Below are positions 35,127 to 44,354 of a DNA stretch of 64,000 nucleotides, piece by piece. The DNA is from an uncultured Campylobacterales bacterium. GTDB lineage: Bacteria > Campylobacterota > Campylobacteria > Campylobacterales > Arcobacteraceae. Position numbers and translations under genes: made by a program. The stretch's first letter is position 1; every line of letters starts with the position of its first letter. The stretch spans positions 62,001 to 126,000 of the forward strand of contig CANNFB010000006.1 in the NCBI GenBank assembly GCA_947503785.1, in the 5' to 3' direction. The notes under the pieces are model-generated. The model saw only the letters and a program-made list of their open reading frames with translations. It was not told where the DNA came from and did not search any database.

Positions 35127-35858
35127 ATGGGTAAAGTATATTTAACAGGAGCAGGTCCTGGTGCAATTGATTTAATGACAGTAAAAGCTGCAAGATTAGT
35201 TACAGAAGCAGATATTATTATATATGATAGATTAGCAAATCCAAAGATTTTAGAAACAGCAAAAGAAGGCTGTGAATTAATCTATGTTGGAAAACAAGAT
35301 GGGAAGCATTCTGTTCCTCAAGATGAAATAAATGAAATCATTTATCAAGCAGCACTAAAGCATGAAAAAGTAGTAAGACTTAAAGGTGGAGATCCTTTCG
35401 TATTTGGACGAGGTGGAGAAGAAGCTATTTATTTATTTGATAGAGAGATTAAGTTTGAAATTATTCCAGGTATCACATCATCTATTTCAGTACCTGCATA
35501 CGCTGGTATTCCTGTAACTCATAGAGGAGTTACAACATCATTTAGAGTTGTAACTGGACATGAATCACCAAATAAAAGAATTTCTCAAATTGAGTGGGAA
35601 AGTTTTTTAAATGATGAAACGTTAATTTTCTTAATGGGATTCCATAATATTGGATTAATTACTAGAAAACTTATGAAATATGGTAAAAGTAAAGATTACC
35701 CATGTGCAGTAATTTCTAAAGGTTCAACACCTGAACAAGAAGTTGTAGTTTCAACTTTAGAAAATATTGTAGAAGCCTCAAAAAATATGCCAACACCTGC
35801 AATTATTGTTGTTGGAGAAGTTGTAAAATTAAGAGAAAAGATTAAATGGACTTATTAG
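35127..35858 (+). CDS. nirE: uroporphyrinogen-III C-methyltransferase (NirE/CobA)
   Basis: 243-residue SAM-dependent methyltransferase that makes precorrin-2 from uroporphyrinogen III. The family motifs are GKVYLTGAGPGAIDLMTVKA (start), YVGKQDGKHSVPQDEI, VVRLKGGDPFVFGRGGEE and VTGHESP. It supplies precorrin-2 for siroheme and, in this operon, for heme d1. It follows nirF by two bases. Its last codons and stop lie inside a terminator stem that is duplicated 800 bp downstream. Confidence 0.95.
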   Translation: MGKVYLTGAGPGAIDLMTVKAARLVTEADIIIYDRLANPKILETAKEGCELIYVGKQDGKHSVPQDEINEIIYQAALKHEKVVRLKGGDPFVFGRGGEEAIYLFDREIKFEIIPGITSSISVPAYAGIPVTHRGVTTSFRVVTGHESPNKRISQIEWESFLNDETLIFLMGFHNIGLITRKLMKYGKSKDYPCAVISKGSTPEQEVVVSTLENIVEASKNMPTPAIIVVGEVVKLREKIKWTY

Positions 35859-35874
35859 TCCTTTAATCTTTTTT
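35819..35874. repeat. 56-bp repeat copy A: end of nirE plus terminator
   Basis: AGTTGTAAAATTAAGAGAAA... through CTTTTTT is repeated at 36618-36673 with one mismatch (T to G). Copy A includes the last 12 codons and stop of nirE. It contains the terminator stem GATTAAATGGAC/GTCCTTTAATC with one mismatch and a T-tract. Confidence 0.92.
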
Positions 35875-35959
35875 CACAAACTTCCAACTTCTTTTACCTA
35901 CCTACTAAATTCATAAATTATTTCAGTATACTTATCTCAATATAAAGAAAAGGATACTT

Positions 35960-36583
35960 ATGAATATTGAAATTTGGATTACCTTTGTTCTTACTGTATT
36001 AGTCTTTGCACTAATTCCTGGTCCAACAGTTATACTAGTTATATCACAAGCTATTAATCATGGTAAGAAATCTGTTATTCCACTAGTTACTGGTGTAATA
36101 TTAGGTGATATTGTTGCAATGATTTTATCCTTTATAGGATTAGGTGTAATTTTAGCAACGTCTGCTACTTTATTTTTTATAGTTAAATGGTTAGGTGTAG
36201 CATATTTATTTTATTTAGGAATAAAAACATGGAATGAAAAAATATCTTCAATTAAAAAAAACAAGAAAGTACTTCCTCTTTCCAAAGTCAAAATGTTTAG
36301 TTCTTCTTTTTTAGTTACAGTATTAAATCCAAAAGGTATAATGTTTTTTGTAGCTTTCTTGCCTCAGTTTATTTCTACTTCAACAGAGGTTTTACCACAA
36401 CTTTTAATACTAACAACTACATTTACTTGTATAACAGCAATGACTATTACTTCTTATGCGATGTTTGCTAGTCTAGCAAGCCAAAAAATACATAATTTTA
36501 AAGTAAGAAAAATGTTAAATAAAATAGGGGCAAGTTCTCTTATTCTTGCAGCTTTATTTACAGCAACTATGAAAAGAGCATAA
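35960..36583 (+). CDS. LysE/RhtB-family exporter (first copy)
   Basis: 207-residue membrane protein of the LysE amino-acid exporter family with about six helices. The family signature PGPTVILVISQAINHGKKS is near residue 20, and LVTVLNPKGIMFFVAFLPQF is the central motif. The likely role is efflux of an amino acid or homoserine lactone-like compound. It does not fit the heme d1 theme of its neighbours and is bracketed by the 56-bp duplicated terminator, which suggests it was inserted here. The start has AAAAGGA. Confidence 0.88.
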   Translation: MNIEIWITFVLTVLVFALIPGPTVILVISQAINHGKKSVIPLVTGVILGDIVAMILSFIGLGVILATSATLFFIVKWLGVAYLFYLGIKTWNEKISSIKKNKKVLPLSKVKMFSSSFLVTVLNPKGIMFFVAFLPQFISTSTEVLPQLLILTTTFTCITAMTITSYAMFASLASQKIHNFKVRKMLNKIGASSLILAALFTATMKRA

Positions 36584-36617
36584 AAAGTAAGAGTATATTT
36601 AAGTATAGGTTTAAAAA

Positions 36618-36673
36618 AGTTGTAAAATTAAGAGAAAAGATTAAAGGGACTTATTAGTCCTTTAATCTTTTTT
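36618..36673. repeat. 56-bp repeat copy B: terminator between LysE and Crp/Fnr genes
   Basis: One-mismatch copy of 35819-35874. The G in place of T makes the stem GATTAAAGGGAC/GTCCTTTAATC fully paired, so it is a good bidirectional terminator. The first part resembles the last nirE codons but is no longer coding. Confidence 0.92.
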
Positions 36674-37306
36674 TTAAGAAAAGAAAACTTTTAGTTTTTC
36701 TTTATCTACTGTTTTTGCCTTACTATCAATTAAACCATCGTCTTTAAATACTCTTAGCATTCTTGAAAGTGTCTCAGGTGAGATATTTAATATTTCTGCA
36801 ACCATAATATTTTTTGTATTAAAAAAGTCTTCTGTGTGTTCACATAAGTACTTTGCTATTCTTTCTTTTGAATCAAGAACAACATGTAAAGACACTAACT
36901 TTTCTAAATTTCTAATTTTTTTAATAAGTGAGGCCTGAATCATAAATGATAATTTTGGATCTTCATATATAATTCCTTTTAATTTTGCGAAATCTATTCT
37001 TAGAACTTCACACTCCATGAAACATTGAGCAGTTGCAGGATAAGGCATTTCTTCAAAGTTAGCAACCTCAGCTATTAACTCATTTGAATGAAAATATTTC
37101 ATAATAATTTCTTTATCATTTGAAGCTGTTTTATAAAGTTTTACTATACCACTTGTAAGTATATATAAATATTCTGCTTCATCACCTTCGTAAAAAAGGA
37201 TATTATCTTTTGATAATTTAAGTAATGTAGTAAATTCTTCGATTTGAGATAATGTATCATCACATAAATCTTTAAATAAAAAAATGTCTTTTAACTTAAT
37301 TTTCAC
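36674..37306 (-). CDS. Crp/Fnr-family regulator (second copy)
   Basis: 210-residue regulator with a cNMP-like sensor domain (SKDNILFYEGDEAEYLYILT) and a winged helix with recognition motif NISPETLSRMLRVF. The E-x2-SR pattern fits reading of TTGA half-sites. No FNR cysteine cluster is present. Its own promoter carries a class II box, so it probably controls itself and the nap, nir and nor promoters with the same layout. NO sensing by heme, as in DNR, is a plausible but unproven signal. Confidence 0.88.
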   Translation of the reverse strand: MKIKLKDIFLFKDLCDDTLSQIEEFTTLLKLSKDNILFYEGDEAEYLYILTSGIVKLYKTASNDKEIIMKYFHSNELIAEVANFEEMPYPATAQCFMECEVLRIDFAKLKGIIYEDPKLSFMIQASLIKKIRNLEKLVSLHVVLDSKERIAKYLCEHTEDFFNTKNIMVAEILNISPETLSRMLRVFKDDGLIDSKAKTVDKEKLKVFFS

Positions 37307-37341
37307 TTCGACTCCTAAAAATTTAGAATTGTTTTCATAAA

Positions 37342-37383
37342 AGTATAGTTAAAAAACTTTTTTATATACTTGACTTAAGTTAA
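37342..37383 (-). promoter_or_regulatory. Fnr-type class II promoter of the second Crp/Fnr gene
   Basis: Minus strand TTAACTTAAGTCAA (37383-37370), part of the near-palindrome CTTGACTTAAGTTAAG, with TATACT (37347-37342) 36 nt after its first base. It faces the Crp/Fnr gene and indicates autoregulation. Confidence 0.8.
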
Positions 37384-37393
37384 GAAAATAGAG

Positions 37394-37774
37394 TTATTTT
37401 AATTCAAAATAGCTTTTAACCCAAGTAAGTTCTTTATCATTATTTAGTATTATTTTTGTAATTTGTTTTTTATTTTTATCAAGTATAGATAAAGTAGTAC
37501 CCTCAAGTTTTAAAAACTCTTTTCCCCATTGCTTTTCTAACTGTTCTAATCTTCCATAAACAACTTTTGCAGGTGGCTTTTCTTTTATACCAGTAATTTT
37601 ACTTTTAATAGTCAATCCACCAGCTCTTTTTTCTATTACATATGGAATGTATTTTTGCAAAATTGGATAAACTCTTGCATCTTTTTCACTTGGCATTCCT
37701 TCTTTTAATGCCATTATTGCTAATAACATAAATACAGCAAAAAATGCTACTATTAATAATCTACTAATTTTCAT
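37394..37774 (-). CDS. hypothetical membrane-anchored protein
   Basis: 126-residue protein with an N-terminal membrane segment (LLIVAFFAVFMLLAIMALKE) and a small soluble periplasmic part (VYPILQKYIPYVIEKRAGGL, then strands). It overlaps the end of the precorrin-2 dehydrogenase gene by 4 bp (ATGA), so the two are coupled. I do not recognise the family. A role in siroheme or heme d1 handling is inference from position. Confidence 0.7.
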   Translation of the reverse strand: MKISRLLIVAFFAVFMLLAIMALKEGMPSEKDARVYPILQKYIPYVIEKRAGGLTIKSKITGIKEKPPAKVVYGRLEQLEKQWGKEFLKLEGTTLSILDKNKKQITKIILNNDKELTWVKSYFELK

Positions 37775-38343
37775 TTTTCTTCCTTAAAATTATTTATGTA
37801 ATCTTTAGCTTTTTTATCTAAAAATTCCATTCTTTTTTTACCTTTAGGCATTGTATCTCTGTATACTCTCATTTGCTTTAGAAAGCTTCCAATTGAATCG
37901 GGAATAATATTATTCAACCAAGATTTAAGATACTTTGACATTGAAGGAGAACTTCCTGATGTTGATATTGCAATTGTTAAATCACCTTTTTTAATATATG
38001 CAGGAAAAATAAAATCACAATACTCTTGAATATCTACACAAGAATATAAACAGTTAAATTCTCTAGTTTCATTATAAATTGATTTTTGCACTTGTATATT
38101 ATCAACTGCTGCAATTACTATATCAAAACCTTTTACATCACCTGTATTGTAATTTGCTTCTTTGAAAGATAAAGATTTACTCTGTATTAACTCTTTTACT
38201 TCCTTTGTATATTCACTCGAAATAAGAGTAATATTATTTGTAAACTCTAATAAGTATTTTAATTTTCGTAAAGCGATGTTTCCACCACCGATAATTAAAA
38301 TCTTTTTCTTATCAAACTTTATAAAAACGGGGAAATATGACAT
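37771..38343 (-). CDS. precorrin-2 dehydrogenase / sirohydrochlorin ferrochelatase-like (Met8/CysG-N)
   Basis: 190-residue protein with an NAD-binding Rossmann motif (ILIIGGGNIALRKLKYLLEF) and the siroheme synthase block IAISTSGSSPSMSKYLKSWL. It oxidises precorrin-2 to sirohydrochlorin and may insert iron. It links NirE to the siroheme decarboxylase encoded divergently at 38492, so it belongs to the heme d1 pathway and to siroheme supply in general. Confidence 0.88.
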   Translation of the reverse strand: MSYFPVFIKFDKKKILIIGGGNIALRKLKYLLEFTNNITLISSEYTKEVKELIQSKSLSFKEANYNTGDVKGFDIVIAAVDNIQVQKSIYNETREFNCLYSCVDIQEYCDFIFPAYIKKGDLTIAISTSGSSPSMSKYLKSWLNNIIPDSIGSFLKQMRVYRDTMPKGKKRMEFLDKKAKDYINNFKEEK

Positions 38344-38422
38344 TCAAATACCTTCAAGATTTATAATAGAAATTATAGTCAAATTTATATGGCAAATACT
38401 TAATATATATCAAGGTAAAAAG

Positions 38423-38464
38423 TTGTTTCAAATCAAGGCGTAAAAAAAGAATTGTTGATATACT
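38423..38464 (+). promoter_or_regulatory. Fnr-type class II promoter of the siroheme decarboxylase gene
   Basis: TTGTTTCAAATCAA (38423-38436) differs from TTGA-N6-TCAA at one base. TATACT (38459-38464) begins 36 nt from its first base, the same geometry as the other four promoters. Transcription would start near 38471, 21 bp before the ATG. Confidence 0.75.
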
Positions 38465-38491
38465 TTCTCAAAATTGATTATAGGAATAAAT

Positions 38492-39493
38492 ATGAAAGAT
38501 GAAATACTATATAGAGTACAGAAAAACTTTCCTCTTGTTATTAAACCTTTTGAGCATATTGCAAAAGAATTAAATACAACAGAAGATGCAGTAATAAAAA
38601 TTTTACAAGAAGAGAAAGAAAATAATATCATTAGACAAACATCTGCAATTTTTGATACAAAAAGGTTAGGTTATAAATCTTCTCTTGTTGCTTTTGAAAT
38701 TGATGCAGATAAAATTGATGATGCTGTAATCATTTTAAACTCTCATCCTGGTATTTCACACAACTATGAAAGAAACCACAAATATAATATCTGGTTTACA
38801 ATAGCAATATCACCAGAATCTAAATCAAACTTAGAAGATACTATTGAGCTTTTATCAAAACTTACAAAAGCAAGTGATTACATTCTATTACCTACTTTAA
38901 AACTTTTTAAAATATCTGTAAAATTAGATACTACTAATAAACAAGATAAAAAAGAAAAAGTTGAAAAAAAGAAATTTAAAAATATAGAATTGACTCCTTA
39001 TCATTATAAGATAATTAAAGAAGCTCAAAATGACATAGCAATAGTTTCAGAACCTTTTAAAGGAATCATTGAAAAACTAGATATTACATATGATGAGTTT
39101 TTTCAAGCCTTACAAGATTTTCAAGATGCTGGTGTTATGAGAAGATTTGCATGTATTTTAAATCATAGAAAAGCAGGATTTGGAGCAAATGCAATGGTAG
39201 CTTGGGATATAGAAGAAGGCGCTGAAGGTGAAAGAATTGGTGAAATTGCTGCTTCTTTCTCTGCTGTTTCTCACTGTTACTTAAGACCTAAGTACCCTAC
39301 TTGGAACTATAATCTATTTACTATGATTCATGGAAAAACAAAAGAAGATACACAAGCTGTAATTGAAAGTATTCAAAAAGAAATAACATATAAATCAAAT
39401 ATGCCACTTTATTCATCAAGAGAATTTAAAAAAATTAGAATTAAATACTTTAGTGACGAATTTAAACAGTGGGAAGAAAAATATATTAAATAA
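38492..39493 (+). CDS. fused siroheme decarboxylase (NirDL/NirGH-type, two Lrp-like halves)
   Basis: 333-residue protein from ATG 38492. The track start TTG 38474 is upstream of the AGGA ribosome site. Two AsnC/Lrp-like modules are visible: EILYRVQKNFPLVIKPFEHI... IIRQTSAIFDTKRLGY, and then NIELTPYHYKIIKEAQNDIA... VMRRFACILNHRKAGFGANA. NirD, L, G and H together decarboxylate siroheme to didecarboxysiroheme; here one polypeptide appears to supply both halves. The residues RNHKYN and RPKYPTWNYN are typical of the two sub-families. It acts before NirJ. Confidence 0.88.
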   Translation: MKDEILYRVQKNFPLVIKPFEHIAKELNTTEDAVIKILQEEKENNIIRQTSAIFDTKRLGYKSSLVAFEIDADKIDDAVIILNSHPGISHNYERNHKYNIWFTIAISPESKSNLEDTIELLSKLTKASDYILLPTLKLFKISVKLDTTNKQDKKEKVEKKKFKNIELTPYHYKIIKEAQNDIAIVSEPFKGIIEKLDITYDEFFQALQDFQDAGVMRRFACILNHRKAGFGANAMVAWDIEEGAEGERIGEIAASFSAVSHCYLRPKYPTWNYNLFTMIHGKTKEDTQAVIESIQKEITYKSNMPLYSSREFKKIRIKYFSDEFKQWEEKYIK

Positions 39494-39504
39494 GGAATAA
39501 AGAA

Positions 39505-39897
39505 ATGGAACTATTTATACAACTAGAAGCTGGCTATTTAGGAATTGGTTTATTTACGCTACTAATTACTTTATTTGTAACAACTAGGCCTTTTATGGCA
39601 AAAGGTTCAGTAGTAAAAGGATTGATTTTTGTAGGTCCTGCAATTGCTATGTTTATTGGTATGCACTATTACGTTACAAGTGATAGAATGGATGGCGTTG
39701 AAACTGCTTTTGAAAATGGAGAAAAAGTTATCTGTGAAAGTAGAGCAATTAGAAAAGTAGCTCAAAGTGTAACAATAGAGAAATCTAATGAATGGAATTT
39801 AAAAGACCATAATTTTAGTTCTCCAAATTATAGTAGAGAATTTTTCTCTGCAAGATGTATTAAATACGTTCCTATAGCAATTCCTCCTAAAAAATAA
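39505..39897 (+). CDS. conserved membrane protein next to nir genes
   Basis: 130-residue protein with two membrane segments (about 12-28 and 37-56) and a soluble C-terminal half holding two Cys (VICESRAIRK and SARCIKYVP) that could form a disulfide. It follows the siroheme decarboxylase by 11 bp on the same strand and so shares its Fnr-type promoter. Family not recognised. Confidence 0.72.
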   Translation: MELFIQLEAGYLGIGLFTLLITLFVTTRPFMAKGSVVKGLIFVGPAIAMFIGMHYYVTSDRMDGVETAFENGEKVICESRAIRKVAQSVTIEKSNEWNLKDHNFSSPNYSREFFSARCIKYVPIAIPPKK

Positions 39898-39906
39898 TCT
39901 CAATAA

Positions 39907-39945
39907 TTACAAATAGTTTAATTAAATTAAATTATTTGTAACTTT
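39907..39945 (+). terminator. terminator after the nir-linked membrane protein
   Basis: TTACAAATAGTTT pairs with AAATTATTTGTAA (one mismatch) and is followed by CTTTTT. The rest of the 227-bp gap before 40125 is AT-rich with no other gene seen. Confidence 0.65.
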
Positions 39946-40124
39946 TTCTGTAATTAAATAGAATAAAACAAGACATTTTAAGTATTTTATTTAATATTGT
40001 TTAAAAATTATACAAATATTGCTACACAAATGCTATCTTTTCCTTTTATACTAGTTTTGTTAGTTTATTTATAGCTTCCTATAAATAAAAAATTAAAATC
40101 AATTAAAAAGATAAGGATAGAAAA

Positions 40125-41141
40125 ATGAAATTATTAAAAACTGCCTCATTATCAGTTGCTGCTCTAGCATTAGCTTCAAGTTTTGCATCTGCTGATACAT
40201 TAGATTCAATTAAAAGTAAAGGTGCATTAAGTTGTGGTGTTTCAACTGGTATAGCTGGTTTCTCAGCTACTGATTCAAGTGGAGCGTGGAAAGGTTTAGA
40301 TGTTGATATGTGTAAAGCTGTTGCATCTGCTGTATTTGGTGATGCTACAAAAATCAAATATGTTCCTTTAACTGCAAAAGAAAGATTTACTGCTTTACAA
40401 AGTGGTGAGATTGACATGTTATCAAGATCTACAACATGGACAAATACTAGAGATACTTCTTTAGGTTTAAACTTTGCTGGTGTTAATTACTATGATGGTC
40501 AAGGTTTCTTAGTTTCTAAAAGTATCGGAGTTAAATCTGCTTTAGAATTAGATGGAGCAACTGTTTGTATTCAAGCAGGGACTACTACTGAACTTAACTT
40601 AACTGATTATTTCAAAGCTAACAAAATGACTTATAAACCAATTACTTATGATACATCTGGACAAACTATTGAAGGATTTAAATCAGGTCGTTGTGATGTT
40701 GTAACTTCTGATGCTTCTCAATTATATGGTTTAGTATTAAAAGTAAAAGATCCATCATCAGTTGAAGTATTACCTGAAATTATTTCAAAAGAGCCATTAG
40801 GACCAGTTGTAAGACAAGGTGATGATAAATGGTTTAATATTGTTAAATGGTCTCATATTGCAATGTTAAATGCTGAAGAATTTGGTATTACACAAGCAAA
40901 TGTTGACTCAATGAAAGGTAGTAAGAATCCTGGTATTAAAAGAATTCTAGGAGAATCTGGAGAATCTGGAAATAACTTAGGATTAGATGCTAAATGGGCA
41001 TACCATATTATTAAAAATGTTGGTAACTACGGTGAGTCATTTGATAGAAATGTTGGTAAAAATTCACCTCTTAAAATTTCAAGAGGGTTAAATAAACTTT
41101 GGAATGATGGTGGTCTTCAATATGGAGCACCAATTAGATAA
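40125..41141 (+). CDS. aapJ: amino-acid ABC transporter binding protein (AapJ-like)
   Basis: 338-residue periplasmic receptor of the polar or general L-amino-acid ABC family. Signal peptide ends SSFASA. Family motifs: LSCGVSTGIAGFSATDSSG, WKGLDVDMCKAVASAVFGD, and DMLSRSTTWTNTRDTSLGLN. The length and the neighbours (two permeases and an ATPase) match AapJQMP/BztABCD. It is likely to take up glutamate, aspartate or similar. It is separated from aapQ by an attenuator-like hairpin. Confidence 0.93.
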   Translation: MKLLKTASLSVAALALASSFASADTLDSIKSKGALSCGVSTGIAGFSATDSSGAWKGLDVDMCKAVASAVFGDATKIKYVPLTAKERFTALQSGEIDMLSRSTTWTNTRDTSLGLNFAGVNYYDGQGFLVSKSIGVKSALELDGATVCIQAGTTTELNLTDYFKANKMTYKPITYDTSGQTIEGFKSGRCDVVTSDASQLYGLVLKVKDPSSVEVLPEIISKEPLGPVVRQGDDKWFNIVKWSHIAMLNAEEFGITQANVDSMKGSKNPGIKRILGESGESGNNLGLDAKWAYHIIKNVGNYGESFDRNVGKNSPLKISRGLNKLWNDGGLQYGAPIR

Positions 41142-41175
41142 TAAATACTAATTTAGTTAGATTATTTAATAAAAT

Positions 41176-41200
41176 GGGGAGATTAAAATCTTCCCTTTTT
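41176..41200 (+). terminator. attenuator-like hairpin between aapJ and aapQ
   Basis: GGGGAGAT, loop TAAA, ATCTTCCC then TTTTT. Placed after the binding-protein gene, it would let aapJ be made in excess over the membrane subunits. Confidence 0.78.
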
Positions 41201-41220
41201 CAAATTACAAGGTAAAAAAA

Positions 41221-42405
41221 ATGAAAAAACACAAAAGGGCAAAGCAGCCAGAAGTTGCTTTTTATAATAACCCCGACAATAGAGCTATTATATATCAAAT
41301 AATAGCATTAGCCGCAATATTTCTTCTAACATATTTTGTTATCAATAATATGTTTATAAATATAGAGAAGCGTGGGATTAATACAGGATTCGATTTTTTA
41401 GGTTCAGAAGCTGGATTTGGAATTTTACAATCATTAATTGAATATGATGAATCTGATTCACATGGAAAAGTTTTCATTGTTGGATTATTAAATACAATAT
41501 TAGTTTCAATAATAGGTATTATATTTGCAACAATACTTGGACTTTTAGTTGGAATTGGTAGATTATCAAAAAACTTTATGGTTGCTAAATTATCTCTTAT
41601 TTATGTAGAGACTTTTAGAAATATTCCTATTTTATTACAAATTCTGTTCTGGTACAATGTTGTATTAGCTTCACTCCCAAGTCCCAAACAAAGTATTACA
41701 TTCTTTGATTCAATCTTCTTTAATAATCGTGGTTTATATATTCCAAGACCTATTTTAGAAAGTGGTTTTACAGCTGTTATCATTGCTTTTATTATTGCAA
41801 TTGCTTCAGTTATATATTTATCAAAATGGGCAAATAAAAAACAAGAAGATACAGGAAAAGTATTTCCAACTTTTTGGGTTTCTCTAGCTATTTTAATTTC
41901 TGCACCTTTACTTGTATTTTTTATAAGTGGAAGTCCAGCAACTTTAGAAATTGCAGCACTAAAAGGTTTTAACTTTAAAGGTGGATGGACTTTAATTCCT
42001 GAATTACTTGCACTTGCATTTGCACTTAGTATTTATACAGCAACTTATATAGCTGAAGCTGTTCGTGCTGGTATTGAAGCAGTTCCAAAAGGTCAAAAAG
42101 AAGCAGCTAGTGCTTTAGGATTAAAAGATTCTGTGATTTTAAAGAAAGTTGTTTTACCACAAGCACTTAGAGTTATTATTCCGCCTGTGATTAATCAATA
42201 TCTAAACTTAGTGAAAAACTCCTCACTTGCAACTGCAATTGGCTATCCAGAGCTTGTAACAATATTCTCTGGAACTTCACTAAATCAAGTAGGACAAGCA
42301 GTTGAAATTATTTTAATGACAATGGCTGTTTATTTAACATTGAGTATATTAATCTCTATTTTGATGAATTATATAAACTCTAGAATGCAAATAAAGGAGC
42401 GATAA
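41221..42405 (+). CDS. aapQ: amino-acid ABC permease (AapQ-like)
   Basis: 394-residue membrane subunit with the long N-terminal part typical of AapQ/BztB (NNPDNRAIIYQIIALAAIFL) and two groups of helices. The EAA loop is EAVPKGQKEAASALGLKDSV near residue 290. It forms the channel with AapM. It is followed one base later by aapM. Confidence 0.92.
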   Translation: MKKHKRAKQPEVAFYNNPDNRAIIYQIIALAAIFLLTYFVINNMFINIEKRGINTGFDFLGSEAGFGILQSLIEYDESDSHGKVFIVGLLNTILVSIIGIIFATILGLLVGIGRLSKNFMVAKLSLIYVETFRNIPILLQILFWYNVVLASLPSPKQSITFFDSIFFNNRGLYIPRPILESGFTAVIIAFIIAIASVIYLSKWANKKQEDTGKVFPTFWVSLAILISAPLLVFFISGSPATLEIAALKGFNFKGGWTLIPELLALAFALSIYTATYIAEAVRAGIEAVPKGQKEAASALGLKDSVILKKVVLPQALRVIIPPVINQYLNLVKNSSLATAIGYPELVTIFSGTSLNQVGQAVEIILMTMAVYLTLSILISILMNYINSRMQIKER

Positions 42406-42406
42406 G

Positions 42407-43486
42407 ATGGCAATTTATGAAAAACTAGAAACAAGACCAGCTCCTTTAGGTACAAAAGGTATAGTTCATTGGATAAAAGAGAATCTTTTCCCTTCAATTC
42501 TTAGTTCAATTTTAACAATAATATCTTTTTACCTTCTGTATATCACTATTCCTCCTTTACTAGATTGGATGATTTTTGATGCTACTTGGAGTGGTACAAA
42601 AGAAGAAATTACAAAAGAAGGTGCTAGATGGATTTTTATTTTTGAAAAATTCAATCAGTTCATATATGGTTTTTATCCAGAAGAACTTTATTGGAGACCA
42701 AACCTAGCACTATTTATTTTTGTTGCATATATAATTGCATTTAAAAAAATCCATAGTGTAAAAGTAAAAGCATTTATTCTTATCTCTTTTCCTATTATCT
42801 CATTTACTTTAGTATCTGGTGGTTTAGGATTAGAAGTTGTTGAAACAGAAAAATGGGGAGGATTACTTCTTACTATTATTGTAGCATCAGTTGGTATTAT
42901 TGCCTCTTTCCCTATAGGTATTTTATTTGCTCTGGGTCGTCAATCTAATATGCCAATTATTAGAACACTTAGTATTATTTATATTGAGTTTATTAGAGGT
43001 GTTCCTTTAATTACATTACTATTTATGTCTTCTGTAATTTTACCTTTATTCTTCCCTGAGGGAATGGATTTTGATAAGTTACTTAGAGCACTAATTGGTA
43101 TTACATTATTCCAAGCTGCATATATAGCAGAAGTTGTACGTGGTGGATTACAAGCAATTCCAAAAGGTCAATATGAAGCAGCTGATGCTTTAGGATTAAC
43201 TTATTGGAAAGCTATGGGATTAATTATTCTTCCACAAGCACTTAAAATTTCAATACCAAATATTGTTGGGTCGTTTATTTCTTTATTTAAAGATACAACG
43301 CTTATTTTAATTATTGGATTATTTGATATTTTAGCAATGGTTACATTAACAAATAGTGATACCAACTGGCTTGGTTTTGAAACTGAAGGTTATGTATTTG
43401 TAACAATGATTTATTGGCTTATTTGTTTTAGTATGTCTAGATATGCTAAATCAATTGAAGATAAATTTAATACAGATCACAAATAG
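42407..43486 (+). CDS. aapM: amino-acid ABC permease (AapM-like)
   Basis: 359-residue permease. The EAA loop reads QAIPKGQYEAADALGLTYWK near residue 250; IIYIEFIRGVPLITLLFMSS is the conserved helix before it. The N-terminal extension, ending near SGGLGLEVVETEKWGG, is as in AapM/BztC. It starts one base after the aapQ stop. Confidence 0.93.
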   Translation: MAIYEKLETRPAPLGTKGIVHWIKENLFPSILSSILTIISFYLLYITIPPLLDWMIFDATWSGTKEEITKEGARWIFIFEKFNQFIYGFYPEELYWRPNLALFIFVAYIIAFKKIHSVKVKAFILISFPIISFTLVSGGLGLEVVETEKWGGLLLTIIVASVGIIASFPIGILFALGRQSNMPIIRTLSIIYIEFIRGVPLITLLFMSSVILPLFFPEGMDFDKLLRALIGITLFQAAYIAEVVRGGLQAIPKGQYEAADALGLTYWKAMGLIILPQALKISIPNIVGSFISLFKDTTLILIIGLFDILAMVTLTNSDTNWLGFETEGYVFVTMIYWLICFSMSRYAKSIEDKFNTDHK

Positions 43487-43507
43487 CACAAGAGAATAGG
43501 AAAAATT

Positions 43508-44254
43508 ATGAGTGAATTAGAATATATGATAGAAATGAATGAAGTTAACAAATGGTATGGAGATTTTCATGTACTTAAAAATGTTAACTTAAAAGTTAAA
43601 AAAGGTGAAAGAGTTGTAATTTGTGGACCTTCTGGTTCTGGAAAGTCTACTACTATTAGATGTGTTAATAGACTTGAACCTTTCCAAGAGGGACAAATTA
43701 TTGTTAATGGATTAGAATTAACTGAAGATGTAAAAAGAATTAGAGAAGTTAGAACTCATGTTGGAATGGTATTCCAACACTTTAATCTTTTTCCACATCT
43801 TTCAATTTTAGAAAATCTGATTTTAGCACCTACTTGGGTTGGAAATAAGCCAAGAAAAGAAGCTATTAAAACTGCAATGCATTATTTAGAGCGAGTTAAG
43901 ATTGCCGATCAAGCAGATAAGTATCCAAACCAACTATCAGGTGGTCAACAACAACGTGTAGCAATTGCTAGATGTTTATGTTCTGACCCTGAAATTATGC
44001 TATTTGATGAACCAACAGCAGCACTAGATCCTGAAATGATTGGAGAAGTTCTTGATGTTATGACAGAATTAGCAAATGATGGTATTACTATGGTTTGTGT
44101 TACACATGAAATGGGCTTTGCAAAAAAAGTTGCTGATAGAGTAATTTTTATGGATCAAGGTCAAATCGTTGAAGAAAATACTCCACATGAGTTTTTTGAC
44201 AATCCACAATCTGATAGATTAAAATTATTCCTAGAACAAATTTTAGACCACTAA
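43508..44254 (+). CDS. aapP: amino-acid ABC ATPase (AapP/GlnQ-like)
   Basis: 248-residue ATPase of the polar amino-acid importer family: Walker [11 protein letters not shown]-loop [11 protein letters not shown], signature [13 protein letters not shown], Walker [14 protein letters not shown]-loop VTHEM. It closes the aapJQMP operon. Confidence 0.95.
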   Translation: MSELEYMIEMNEVNKWYGDFHVLKNVNLKVKKGERVVICGPSGSGKSTTIRCVNRLEPFQEGQIIVNGLELTEDVKRIREVRTHVGMVFQHFNLFPHLSILENLILAPTWVGNKPRKEAIKTAMHYLERVKIADQADKYPNQLSGGQQQRVAIARCLCSDPEIMLFDEPTAALDPEMIGEVLDVMTELANDGITMVCVTHEMGFAKKVADRVIFMDQGQIVEENTPHEFFDNPQSDRLKLFLEQILDH

Positions 44255-44275
44255 AACTAAACAAATACAATATTA

Positions 44276-44305
44276 ATACGAATACTCAAGTAAGAGTATT
44301 CGTAT
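44276..44305. repeat. 12-bp perfect inverted repeat between aapP and sdaA
   Basis: ATACGAATACTC, loop AAGTAA, GAGTATTCGTAT. There is no T-tract on either side, so it is either a weak terminator or a protein-binding palindrome before sdaA. Confidence 0.7.
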
Positions 44306-44354
44306 CTACAGTTATATTCAAAAACTTTTAAACACTTTATCTCAAGGCTATCAA

